A stretch of DNA of 64,000 nt from Phalacrocorax aristotelis (lineage: Eukaryota > Chordata > Aves > Suliformes > Phalacrocoracidae): contig NC_134279.1 of the NCBI RefSeq assembly GCF_949628215.1, forward strand, positions 50,704,266-50,768,265. Reading direction: 5' to 3'. Both the position numbers and the translations under genes were made by a program. The stretch's first letter is position 1, and each line of letters starts with the position of its first letter. Positions 11,510-23,039 of the stretch are shown here, one piece after another. The notes under the pieces are model-generated. The model did no database searches and was not told the DNA's origin. It was given only the letters and a program-made list of their open reading frames with translations.

Positions 11510-14071
11510 GTAAGTCTTGATCTTCAAAAGTAATGCACATGAGCAGATCTTGTAAGCCTGGGTCTATTTTATTGCATAATACGAAAGGTTTGAAACCAAG
11601 CCTGGTGGGGCTCCCATACTTTGACTAGTATTTTATGAAAATGGATCGCCTGCCAGAAGTTTCTCCTCAAGCACTACAATGTTCTGTATTAAGGTTAACA
11701 ATATAAATCTATAAAGCTGCTGAATATCTAAGTCAGTGGTGTAAGTTACAGCCTAGCTTAAATTGAAGACCAACAGGTACGCAAAATTTGTACCACAGCT
11801 TTCTGCCAGACAGTCGCTAAATGATCTAATGGCGCTACGATCAGTGTGGGCTTAATCGCTACCGCAAAACTCGCTTCTTGTAATTGAGTCTCTAAAGCAT
11901 TTAGTCAAACGTTGAGTCATACTTGTTGCTGACTTATCCTTCAGATAAACTTTTATTTTGTCCTGCCTTTCCTCCCAAGGCTGCTGTTATCTGTGATGCT
12001 CCTGGGTTAGAAATGTGCTCTGAGAGAGGTTTTTCATGCACTGGGAGGGTTAGACATAAACATGCTTATCTTACTGGTTACCTGGAAATAACTGGAACGC
12101 CACTAGTACTCCTTACCCACAGAGAAATTCCACGCTTAAAAACTCATTTGGGATGCTTTTAGTAGGAGTTGCCCTAGTTTTCACTGGAATTAAATTTATT
12201 TTTTCTCTCTTACTGCTGATTCTAGTGGCAGGACAGAGCTGCCGCAAGAAGAATCTGTGACCACATTGCGTTGCTGTGGTTGGGAGAGATGATGATACCA
12301 AAGAGAGCATGTTGTACGCTGCACTTGGGAGTTTGAACTGTACCCCATAGGCATGCTCGGATGTTGTTTAATTTAAAGGAGGCGTAGCCACGTGCCTTTT
12401 ACACAGTTGCAAATGTACTTTGCGTTCTGGCAGCATGAGATGTGCGATAAACCTGAGGCTTCTCGGCGGGAGAATGCTGATTTGACCCAGTATATTCTTC
12501 TTTACTAAACACAAATTCTCCACTCTCAGAATTCCCATTGGCCCTTTGAAGGCAGAGGTGTATTTCGAAGTCTCCAGTATTATTTAGACAGTGTCACTTG
12601 ATATTCCCAGCTTTTTTGCTTAAATCTCACCTAGGCCTTTCGGTCTTTTTATCTGGCTCTGTGTTCTACTGAGTAGCTAATGTGGTGGCTCAGATTTAAC
12701 TTCAAAATGACATTTTACGACCACTGGGGTAGAGGAGGGAAAAAACCCCAAGGAAATCTTGAACACGCTGCGAGCTGTATTTAAACTTCTCAGGATTGCT
12801 TTTCTCACTAGCTCCTAGATTCTGTGTAAAGCCATAAAAGCGAGGAATGAAGTTCAAGTTGTCTGCCGCCTCCTCTGAGGCAGCGCAGCACGCCCCACCC
12901 TCACACGGACGTCTGTTCAAAAGTAGAAATTGAATAAGAATCACTAATGCTTCAAACCAGGCAGGAGAATGAAATGTGTAGGTGGTGAGGCCCTTGTGAC
13001 CTGCGAAACGCACTGGCTCTGTCCTCGTGGGCCTCCGCCTCCCAGAACTGCAGGCATTGCCTGCAGAGAGTCGTAGGGTTCTGATGCAGCAGTGAAGCTG
13101 TTACCCAATGGGTAAACCAGTATTCTTACCCAAATATGCTAAAATTAGTTTTGTTCGTTAAAGATAAACTTAGTTACACAACACACTCAATCATTGATTC
13201 ATTTCTGTTTGCGTTCCACTCGGACTACCTGGAAACAGACTGAGACTTGCTTTATTTCTTATTCTTTTTGCGTGTGACTTTGCCTTTGAAATTAGGGAAC
13301 ATGTTTTACTCTGCAGTGTTTGAATGGTTCCCCACTCTGGAAGAGAGGACCTTGAGGAAACCAGATCTGGCCTTGCCCCATCCCCCTCCTGATCTCCCCT
13401 CCACCTCCTGGAAAACAGAAAAAGGAAAAATAAAAAAGCCCTAACTTGCTGTATTGCAGATAAGTCAGGGGTGTTACAGCAGCGCAAGGTGTTGATGTGC
13501 AATTGCATTGCTAGGCTTTAAGGAGAACATAAAAAAGAAAATTTTCAATTTCTGCTTACGAACCAGCTACCTTCAGACTCAAAACGGGAAGTCAGCTACA
13601 GGAGCAGATAGCTACTGAAAATCAGCTACTACTGAAGCGGCTAGCTTTCAGTGTCTGGTGCTTTTTTAATTACTCCAGCACCTGAAAACTCTTCCAGTGT
13701 TTAATTACCTCTTGGGATGGGTTATGAGTAATATGAAATAAATTTTGGAACTCCTAGCCTTAAAGGGAGCCTCTGGGCACTCCTGCAAAGTAAGTTTCGC
13801 TGTGACAGCTTTAGTGCCTTCCTTTGACTCACAAGGGTTTTCCTCACTTGTACATAAAGCTTCGAAGGAAAACTGCAGCTGCCCACTGACAAACAAAATT
13901 AGAGAAGGTGATAGCAGATCATCTTGTTCAAAACTGTCTGGCTTGAATTTCATTTAGAAAAAGTAACTGCTGTCACAGTATTTATTTTCTTGCTCTTTCT
14001 GAATAACAGAGAAATGCCTAAACTGTTCCTGAAATTCAGGGTACTAAGCAAACTCTGTGGAAATCTTTCAG

Positions 14072-14188
14072 AAAAACCCGCAGATTATGTATCTGGAACA
14101 GGAGCTGGAAAGTTTGAAAGCAGTGCTGGAGATCAAGAATGAGAAACTCCATCAGCAGGATGTAAAGCTAATGAAGATGGAAAAACTG
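14072..14188 (+). CDS. MTUS1: MTUS1 coding exon (most conserved helix)
   Basis: This 117-nt exon (39 codons, phase 0/0) follows AAATCTTTCAG and ends CTG|GTGAGT. It encodes [20 protein letters not shown] and then [19 protein letters not shown], almost identical to the recalled human protein, so this is the best single exon for identifying the gene. Confidence 0.96.
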
Positions 14189-15512
14189 GTGAGTTTTCCT
14201 TGGGGTCTGGCAGGTTTGGACCACGGCTCTGAGTGATGTTCTGATAATGAACTCGGCTAGTCAGACTTGTGTGCGAGGATTAATATTTTTTTTGTTTAAA
14301 AGGAAACATGAAATTATGAAGGGACGTGCTCACCTTGCAGTTACAGCTATATCTGCATTGGGCTGTATGTAAAGAGAGGGAAGGAATCACCAGATACTGC
14401 AAATGACCTTTTAACCTCTTAAGACAACGACTGGTTTGCATAAACTATTCCAAAGTTAGTACAAGGTTATCTGCGAGCCTCTTACACATTTCCTTTTCTC
14501 TTCCCTTGCTTCTACCCCCACCACCTGAATTAAAAAATCCTTACCCTGGTACCTTTGCTTGAGTTTTACGGAAGATGGGTTGCATTGTCAGGAAAACACT
14601 AACATGGAAATGTTGAAGTGTGAAATGGAATAAATGTTTTCATCTAGAGTTGACTAGCTTAGATCAAACAGTTTAGCTATTGCCTTTAAGTCACTGGTTA
14701 CATGTGTGGATTTGCTCCTGATCTGTGCGTAATTCCACCTGAAAAGGCAATTTTGGGGGCAGAACTTGTAAGTACTCAGCATGCTCTTACTTGTGGCAGG
14801 ACAGGGTCCTTATCCTGGGTGAGGCCTTTGAACACTATTGTAATGCTTCCTTAAGCAAGAGTTTAATGAGGAAGTATAGAAAGAGGTTTGGGTACAAAGG
14901 AATAAGGTCATGTCAGTTGTTCAGTACCGCACAGCATCATGTGTTTCCCTGGTCTACAGTTACTAGGAAATTACTAGTAAACCTTCATCTTTTCTGATAG
15001 ATGTTGGCCCTTGGACCATTCAACCATTTAAGCACTGTTTTTCCTTAACTTATGGTAACATCCTGCAACCATGGAGTGGAATGAGGAGAGCAACAGGGAG
15101 AGCTGTTTACACAGGGAAGCTCTTGAATTTGTCACATTAGCATGTTTTTTTCTCGACAGCCTTCTGTCTGCCACAGACAGAACTGCTGTCCGTCACCGGC
15201 AGAAGTTACTAGAACGTACTGGTTAACTAGTAGGTCCTTATCCAGTCCTCCTTTGTTGGCATCTAATCAGCACAAGTGGCAAAATGCCGGTGTTATACAA
15301 GGATAAGGTAAGTAGGATCTATTTGACTAGTACAGAGCATTTAAGCCATGATAGCAGGTCAGTCTCACGTTACTCTAGGTTTTTGCACTTTACCATAAGT
15401 AAACCATCTGCAAGCTCCAGATTACGAATGTCTGTGATAGTCCAGTCACTATCTTGATGGGTGCATATATGGGCTTTATTCTAAACTGTGACCTCTTTTT
15501 TTTTTTTCTAAG

Positions 15513-15610
15513 CTGGAAAACAACACAATCTTAATGGATAAATTAAAGAAGGTTCAGCAAGAAAACGAAGACTTAAAAGCTCGGATGGACAAACACATGG
15601 AGCTTTCAAG
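15513..15610 (+). CDS. MTUS1: MTUS1 coding exon
   Basis: A long T tract and CTAAG precede this 98-nt exon. It encodes [20 protein letters not shown] followed by [12 protein letters not shown], and ends TCAAG|GTGAAA in phase 2, so the last Arg codon is completed by the next exon. Confidence 0.94.
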
Positions 15611-16450
15611 GTGAAAAATATCTGTGGACTTCTAGATGTTCTTATGAACCAGGGAAAGGTGTTCTCATGGCAAGAAAGAAAATTCTGTGTAACTATTAGT
15701 GACTGGGGTTTTGCAGTACTCTGTAAAAGAGCATGCTCCTTTCTTCCCCACTTGTATGGCTACGAATGTTCATTCCTATGTAGAAGAACAAGCAAGGACA
15801 CATTGTAAGGGGGTAACAGTTCAGTAAGTTCTTCAGTGTTCCAAAACAGTATTTCAGGGAAGAAAAAGCAGCTCAGAAATACTATCTTATTATAGATTGG
15901 CTCTTTAAGTATTACTGGCTTGTGAACTAAACCTGGTTTTACTTTTAACTGCTTCAGTTGAGTGATTTGTCCCCAGTTTAGATCAGTTAAAAGCAGTGTG
16001 TTTTATTTAGCAATAACAGAGCATTTAATATGAATAAAATGGGTCTGAGGTTCTCCTAACTTCAGCTATTGTTTAAATGGATGGGCAGACTCTTCTAGTT
16101 TGAAGGAAACTAAAGAAATTCAGCTTCTGCGTAGAGCTGAGCCTGCAACAAGACCCAAAGGCTCCAAAAACACCTGTCATTGTAAGTAGGGCAAGACTGA
16201 CTTTTCAGATGCTTTTCCTGGTCCTTAGGAGAAAGTCCCAATTGAAGAAAGAAACATTCCTGCTTTCTGCAAGCTACCAGTTTAAATCCAGCAAGGATGA
16301 GAACATGCTAAATCCTCATTTTAAGGAACTGATTTAGTCATAAGCCAAGCAGGGGTTTCTGCAATTTCAAACCTTTCTTTAACAATGAAGTTCAAAGCTG
16401 TAGCCTCACAACTTGGGTTACGTGTTCTGATGTAACTCTTGCATTTGCAG

Positions 16451-16667
16451 GCAACTTTCTACGGAGCAAGCTGTTTTACAGGAGTCGCTAGAGAAAGAAT
16501 CAAAAGTAAACAAACGCTTGTCAATGGAAAATGAAGAACTTCTGTGGAAGTTGCACAATGGCGACCTATGCAGCCCAAGAAAACTGTCTCCCAGTTCTCC
16601 ATCCGTGCCTCTTCAGTCCCCACGGAATTCTGGTAACTTCTCTAGTCCGACAGTATCACCGAGATGA
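16451..16667 (+). CDS. MTUS1: MTUS1 terminal coding exon
   Basis: The acceptor GCATTTGCAG opens the last coding exon. It encodes [20 protein letters not shown], then [20 protein letters not shown], then a Ser/Pro-rich tail with repeated SP sites ([19 protein letters not shown]) and the stop TGA at 16665-16667. The helix is almost identical to human MTUS1, while the tail diverges more. The SP dipeptides look like proline-directed phosphorylation sites, which is inference. Confidence 0.96.
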
Positions 16668-17109
16668 CATCTCTCGAGAGAAACAGGGGATTGCATTTCA
16701 CTTGTGATCTGCAGAACCGATCCTATCGTTAATTACAGAAGCAAGAGCTATATTAGCTGACTATGGCGACTAAACATAACTGGAAACTGGTGCAAAAATG
16801 GCGATAAGAGACTGAGAATACGGGAGTAAGACACTCGTGTTGCTCCTCCCAAAAAGACTTGTTTATGACCTCTGCGGACATTGTTGCACAAAGCACTTAC
16901 AGAGCAAGGAAAGACTTGTTCGTTGCCTTTTCACCTATCTATAAGAAAAAGCTCAGGGGCTTAGAGATAAAGATCACAACCTTTATAACATGTTCCTTAT
17001 CATAGACACTTTTTTAAGGCTGTGTGTATGCGTGTGTGCGTGTGCTGTGGATGGAATGGATGTAACACACTGTGCGTGTGTCTAATGCTGCCTTCTTTGC
17101 GGTGTATGT

Positions 17110-17115
17110 AATAAA
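17110..17115 (+). terminator. Proximal MTUS1 poly(A) signal AATAAA
   Basis: A canonical hexamer about 445 nt after the stop. GU-rich DNA (TTGTCAGTGTGCATG, from about 17162) follows within 50 nt, as expected for a cleavage site. Confidence 0.6.
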
Positions 17116-18733
17116 GGATAAAAGCTGAAGACTATACATTGACATGTACTTCCTTAATCATGTTGTCAGTGTGCATGCTTTTAGCAAAGAGTACCCTCCC
17201 CTGGGAATGAGGAGAAGCTGCCGCCAGTACGGTAGGTTAGTTTCCTTCATATTTCTGGCTTCAGATCGGTAAAAAATGGCATGAGAAGCTTTGTCACCGG
17301 ACTCATTAGTGTCTTGGCTGACCCGAATATGCCACTTCGAATTTATTTTAAAAACAAACTGAATTGCAGCTATATTTTGCATGGCTTCTTGGTGTAATAG
17401 CCACGCACAAATCTGGCATTTATGCAGATATGTTTTTTGTAGGATACAGTGGATTTGGGCATTGAAGTCAACAGGGTCAGTCAGAACCACGGTAGCCCTT
17501 AACGTCAGAAGTTGTTAGTTGAGTTGCAGGTTCAGAAACCTCAACCTATCATCTTGCCTGCTGAAAAGGAATCACTTATTTCCCCAAAACAGCATGTCCA
17601 TCGCTGAGGCTGCCTGCTGAGGATAAACTAAATGTAGATTTGAAAGCCAAAGAAAAATGCAATAATTGTCATTAGGTGCATTTTTAACTCGGTTCTCAAG
17701 AAGAATCTTAAGAAATTTGTGAATTCCAATGCATATGGTGACACACTTTGCCTTTTTAAGCGTTAGCGTTTTCATTAACATTCTTCAGGGCTGGCTAAAT
17801 TCACCTCAGGAAGAGCGGGAAGGCAGTAGCTGCATATTTATCTTGCTCACTCTGCCATACCTTCCCTCTTAGACTGCAGCATAGCAGTGTTTTGCCAGTT
17901 CATTTGGCAAAAGATCCTGTACAAGAGATTCTGTGGAGTGCAGGAAAAAAAAAATTGTCCTGGCTGCTGGAACTGGGGGCTGAGAGCATCAGCGTTTCCG
18001 GAAATGTCATACGCTGAGCTTCAGCTTAACAGGGTAATGGCATAGCCTCGCTACACCCTTGGTCAGACCTGATTAAGATGTCTACCTTGTACCTACTAAA
18101 CACAGGTTCAGCTTCAAATTAGTATTACAAAATACTCTCTATGCTTACGGTAGCTTGGGCTTCACAGTACCACTGCCAGGGCCATTGTTATACTGCTGTT
18201 TAGCTAATGCTGTTAGCTAGCTGTACAGACCACTGTTAGGGTAAATTCTAGCTGCTGAGTTTCCTGTGTTTGTTTTTTCAGTAGCTTGGGGACAGGAATC
18301 GGGGTGGAAAGTGTTTAGGAAACTCAACTGGAGAACCACTTCCAACCATTTTACCCAAGACTTGAAAAATCTTGGCTAGTAATGGGGAACACAGACTTGC
18401 AAAGACAACTGTTAACAGTGCTCATACAGTAAGCAAGCTTGTAATGTACTTAAACTTGTAATTGACTTTCATCATTAAACTTCCTTAATTTTCCATAATG
18501 TACAAATTAAGGGTGCCATTTCTCTGGAACATTGCGCTCTCTTTTAATCCTCCTTAGGGCACTGTACATACCACTTGTTAGTGGTGTCAGGACTTAATGT
18601 TTTCTAGGGGTTTCAAATTTAACTATGAAAATCCTCTGTGGGCTAAAACTTGGCTTAAAGTATGTCTTGGAGCATTCTTATTTTCTATGGTCAAAGAGAT
18701 TTGATCACATGTATTTGAGCTGAACGCTTAAAT

Positions 18734-18739
18734 AATAAA
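18734..18739 (+). terminator. Distal MTUS1 poly(A) signal AATAAA
   Basis: The hexamer lies in TTAAATAATAAATTTTTG. A run of eight T and further T/G-rich sequence follows at about 18755-18780. It is a good candidate for the main 3' end. Confidence 0.55.
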
Positions 18740-21097
18740 TTTTTGTACTGATTGAAGAGTTTTTTTTCTCCTGCTTGTATTAGTGAAATGATCCTTAATC
18801 TAAGGAGGAACATTCTTCCAAATACTAAAAACTTAGCACCTGCTCAGCACAGCAGAACAGCAATAGTGAAGCTTCACTGCACAAATTATTTAATGTTCAG
18901 CTAAGCCTTAGAACATTTTAACTCTATGCTTGCTACTCTAATGTAGGCAGAAGTTACACAGAGCTTGCTTGTGATTATTAGTGATTCAGTTTGAGTTGGC
19001 TTTTAAAAAAGAGAGACTGTAGATAACATTACAGAATTAAGCAATAATAAAATGCTTGAGTACAGCTAACTTTATATAGGGACCTGATGTGCATATGCCT
19101 GGTAGGAACATCCTACAGGACTCATCATATTAAAATGCTCACCTTATTCAGGAAATTTTTTTGTGTGAGAAAAGCCACATAGAGTACAGCAGTCTAGCAG
19201 GCCATGTCACAAGAACAGCTGTCTAGCCACTGGTAAGAACTTTATCATCTTAATTACAATGTTAGTACCTCAAAACACACAACAACAGATACAAATGAAG
19301 ATCAGATATAGCATACCCTGGCATGTAATGGAGGAGGAGGAAGCTTTTCTGGGCTACCAGTACAGAAAAGTAAGTATGGTAAAGTAAATAATACAAAGAC
19401 TGTTAATTTGTCAATAGTTTCCCTCCACAACACAAGATATTCCTCACCTTCAAACTTCTTGCAAGTAGAATCTTTAATGCTCTTACAAAGAAGTGAAGAA
19501 TCATTGTATATAGAAATTGAACTACAGAAATACCTGTTCAGCGTTTGTCATGTTTGCCCAAAAGGATTAAATCATTCTGTTCATCTGTAAGCACTTTTTC
19601 AATATTTTTCTAAGTATTAATACTTCAAGCTTTAACTTAAATACTGTCTGTTAGCAAAGGCTTTGTTTGATCCAGTAACTTTTATGTATTTTTTGGTAAT
19701 TTGTTTAGCATAAAGTTTCCTTTGGGAAAACTACAAACCTGCTCACCCTGCCAAAGGTCTAATGCTAGTCAAGCAATTAAACAAGTGATTTTTGTCAGAT
19801 CCTCAACCTTGACTAGTATTTTCAATGCTAATGATAAGTTTCAAAGGAAGTTACAGAGACATTTATATTTGTACCAAATAGTTTGTTGCCATTCAAACTA
19901 CTCATAACATGGTTCACCTCCTGTCAATACTTTTCTCTCAAGGTGTTTCTATGAGTTGCACTGTATTTGCTGTAAAATTTGAGGTGAATCATTTCCTTAT
20001 GCTAACCGAAGACTTGAAGTTTCTCATTACAAACAAAGACACTTGCGTGTAAACTGGTATTGTGTAATTTGTAACTTACCACTGATCTTTAAAACTGTAG
20101 TTGCCCGACAGGAAATCACTTGGGCCTGAGCTGGAGTTATAAAGGTCATCAGAAAGTTGGAATAATTATTGAACCCTTAAGAAATAAATACTTTCTGTCC
20201 CTTGCTGCTGCCTTGCCTTAGCAGAGCAGTGACTGAGCTATGGAAATAGAAATAACAATACTGGCAGGTTTAGGCATGTGCCTTTGGCAAGTCACTGAAA
20301 TGTCATTTCCCAGGCTTCATTCTCTTATCCTGTGTCACTGCTCATTTATGTGGGAATGTGTAGTTGCATCAATGTGAAAAGAATCAGGCCTGCCCAGGAG
20401 GCTTCAGTAAAATAATACATAGTAAAACAATTCTTATTTACAATGACGAGAATTACTTTGATGTTTGCGGTGGTGGGGGAACCCAACCACCAAAACTTCT
20501 TCCTTAAAGGCACTACTTCTGTAGTTACAAAGAATCTTGAGAACTGCCATGTGATTGCTACACATAACTACTAAACCTGAAGGAGACTACTCAAGCAATG
20601 ATGCCACAATGGATTTATATCATCTCTTCTTCTCTTGCCAAACTGTCACCAAGAAAGTGTTGCTGCCACATGAACTGCTGTGCTGTTGAACAAGCCTGAA
20701 CAGGTGCTGCTATCTCCCACTTGCTACATATTTTAAAGGAAATCAATTGTCAAATTAAAGGCTCAGAAGTACTTGGAAATTTAAGAAGTTGGCACAGCTC
20801 CTGTAGTTCAAAGGGAAATACATTGTTCTGATAAATGAAAATGCTAAAAAGGAATTAACACGTTGCACAGCCTCAGCCAGACGGTTGGGGATTGTTAAAG
20901 TTACTTAGGACTTCAATCTGACCAGTGTGTTTAGTACAAAGGCTGCTTTTAGGCATTACTATGAAAATGTGTAACACGTGTGTAGTCATTTGGGTAATTG
21001 TAACATTCTTGATACCATTTACTAGCAGTGAGGGAGACTATTAACCAGGGACGGCCTCTTACCCCTTCAAAATTAGTCCAATTGCGTGCTATACTCC

Positions 21098-21114
21098 TTT
21101 TTTTTTTTTTTTTT
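21098..21114. repeat. Poly(T) tract
   Basis: Seventeen T in a row, followed by GTAG, in the region between the two convergent gene ends. Confidence 0.9.
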
Positions 21115-21574
21115 GTAGCTCCCTTGGTTCCAGAGGCCAATCATCTTACAGGCATCTGGGAAGTATTCTTCATGATGCCTATTTCATGAGAGATGCCTAG
21201 AACCATTTAAGTCTTTACCATGGATATTTATCATACTGGTTACATTGTTTTAAGTCCCTGTATGCTGAAGAAAAAAGAGACTTTCAGCAAGCTTGTTAAA
21301 TGTTTTCATTAGCTATTGGCAATAGTCAGGTTAATGACATCATTGAGATGATGTCATTTTTTCCATTAGTACTTACTAGACGTCACTACTCAAAACAGTA
21401 CTGTACCCATCTGTTCAAAGGTTTGAATTACCTGGAGCAAAGGGCTTGCTTCAAGCCTTCACCAGAAGAAAGCTTTAAGAATCCCAGTCAAATGCAGGCT
21501 GAGCCATACTGGTGTGCAAGCAAGGGACCGGTTCCTGGATTGGTTCCTCATAAGCTGTTTTTACATGCCTTGTA

Positions 21575-21580
21575 AATAAA
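21575..21580 (+). terminator. Possible far-distal plus-strand poly(A) signal
   Basis: AATAAA followed about 20 nt later by a strong GU-rich run (TGTGTGCGTGTGTC). The arrangement is textbook, but the distance from the MTUS1 stop (4.9 kb) makes use uncertain. Confidence 0.4.
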
Positions 21581-22195
21581 ATAGCTTGTTCTAAGATTTT
21601 TTTGTGTGCGTGTGTCATGCAGTTACAGCACTGAGTGGCTTTGTGTTGGAAGTTCTAGCTTCCACAAGCTCTGTCCTTGAGGCTAGGAAGGAAAACTAAA
21701 TAGTGCCAAAATGTCCAACAACAGTGTTATCAAGTTCTTACCTTTTTCCTGGAGGGTCTCTTTCCTTGTATTGGGAACTAAAGCCAGGGCAAGATAAACA
21801 TTTGCTTTTTTTATCCAGCTATAGCTCTGTGTGAATGAAACATCTTTCCTTTTCTCCTGAGTAAATTAATACAATTGAGTTGAACTCATTAGTAACCTGA
21901 GACCATATTCTGCTGTATAATGTTATTCTAATGTTACATTTGAAGGTTTGCTTCTGTAACTGTTACTATATAAATAAATGTAGGTTTTACCTTTAGCAAG
22001 CAATTTGCTACGTAGTTTAGTAAACATAACTCCATACAGCTATTGAGGAGCGAAGTCTAAGCAAGCTATGTGTTATAAGGTTATAAGAATGCAACAAAAG
22101 AAAAATTCAACATATGCACCTACTTACAAATCTCTGGAGATACTCTCGCGCCTTAATATGTAGTTAGTGTATTAATCTTCCCCAGGAGTGAGCAT

Positions 22196-22815
22196 TTTAT
22201 TTGAGCATTTATGTTTTTATATAGCTACATAGATATGAAACGAATACACACATTTAGGTTTTCATAATGTTCAGAAATTTAATTATTCTTGCAAAACAAA
22301 CATTTGCTATTGGCTAATTCTGTTACAAGTTTTGGTTCTGGGGGTTTTTTTTGTTTGTTTTTGTTGTCGTTTTAAACATATACAGTACTCTAAAATTGCT
22401 TAGCACCAGAAGAGCTACATGTACTTGGTGGATTTTTTTTGATGATATTTAATATCATCTCAGTTCTCAGATACACACAAAAAAAGGCACAAACCCTACA
22501 GTGGGTTAACCTTATGAAAGAGTTTGAGCAAAAAGGGCATATGCAAAGGAAACTCCAAGACCACCTATTCCTAAATATAATAAGCCCTATGCATGTTCAG
22601 GCTTAAACATTAATGCTTCATAGTAGTTTTATTAACTGACTACTGCTGGGCATAGGGAATGCTGTTGTGGCCTGTCAAGCTAATGAATATGGAATGCATT
22701 GACACATGAAAAGAGACAGTGATAGAGAAAGCTTCATTTAAACATTAAGAAAGAAAATAAATGGCTATAGTGTCAAATAACATACAGTTCATTCTATGTC
22801 CAGAAGCCTTCCCTA
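22196..22815 (-). other. PDGFRL: PDGFRL 3' untranslated region (approximate)
   Basis: On the minus strand AATAAA occurs at 22633-22628 (about 185 nt after the stop) and again at 22201-22196. Either could define the 3' end. No coding potential is seen in the stretch. Confidence 0.5.
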
Positions 22816-23004
22816 TCAATTTAGTTCAACTTTAGTAGCTACTGTTGTTTCTCCTTGTAGGTTCTGAGCTATGCAAATGTAGTTTCCAGCATCTCTGGCT
22901 TCAAAATCCTCAACAATGAGAACACTCTTTGAGATTCTTGTGGTATGTCCAGTTCCTCTGTTTATCAGTCTCCAGAAGTTTTGGATAATCACAGGCCTCT
23001 CAGA
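22816..23004 (-). CDS. PDGFRL: PDGFRL exon 6 (terminal coding exon)
   Basis: This exon starts at TCT after TTTTCTTTTAAACAG. It encodes SERPVIIQNFWRLINRGTGH then TTRISKSVLIVEDFEARDAG, NYICIAQNLQGETTVATKVE and LN, with the stop TGA at 22818-22816. DAGNYIC closes the last Ig domain. The pyrimidine tract before the acceptor is an almost pure T run (A run on the plus strand, 23011-23039), probably length-variable. Confidence 0.95.
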   Translation of the reverse strand, partial: SERPVIIQNFWRLINRGTGHTTRISKSVLIVEDFEARDAGNYICIAQNLQGETTVATKVELN

Positions 23005-23010
23005 CTGTTT

Positions 23011-23039
23011 AAAAGAAAAAAAAAAAAAAAAAAAAAAAA
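23011..23039. repeat. Poly(A) tract at the PDGFRL exon 6 acceptor
   Basis: AAAAG followed by 24 A. On the minus strand it is the pyrimidine tract immediately before the exon 6 acceptor. Confidence 0.95.

Larger units (their letters stand above)
1..18760 (+). other. MTUS1: MTUS1 gene, 3' part (microtubule-associated scaffold protein 1)
   Basis: The window opens inside an intron and holds the last eight coding exons plus the 3'UTR. Spliced, they give 990 nt: 329 residues and a stop, with every junction in phase. The protein is almost all charged heptad-type coiled coil ending in a Ser/Pro-rich tail, and closely matches the C-terminal part shared by all MTUS1/ATIP isoforms (recalled human sequence). 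The family binds microtubules and acts as a scaffold, with an isoform reported to interact with the angiotensin AT2 receptor. Isoform-specific 5' exons lie upstream of the window. MTUS2 is the alternative, but the neighbouring PDGFRL and SLC7A2 point to MTUS1. The 3' end chosen (about 18.76 kb) is inferred from a poly(A) signal. Confidence 0.95.
16668..18760 (+). other. MTUS1: MTUS1 3' untranslated region
   Basis: No long open frame follows the stop. A GU-rich run lies at about 17021-17085 just before the first AATAAA at 17110-17115. A second AATAAA at 18734-18739 is followed by a T-rich stretch. Use of the second site would give a 3'UTR of about 2.1 kb, close to what I recall for human MTUS1. 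A third AATAAA at 21575-21580 could serve a rarer extended form. Confidence 0.6.
18761..22195. other. Region between the convergent ends of MTUS1 and PDGFRL
   Basis: AT-rich, no recognisable exon or repeat apart from a T17 tract at 21098-21114. A 91-codon open frame (21300-21575, +) ends in the TAAATAAA of a poly(A) signal but shows no similarity and looks like chance. A GU-rich run TTTTTTTGTGTGCGTGTGTC at 21598-21617 follows that signal. Confidence 0.55.

Noticed and set aside
20949-21140. A minus-strand 63-codon frame with a Lys-rich stretch
   Set aside because: The Lys run is the translation of the T17 homopolymer. No other support.
21300-21575. A 91-codon plus-strand frame ending at a poly(A) signal
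   Set aside because: No recognisable similarity, no splice context, AT-rich. Likely chance.
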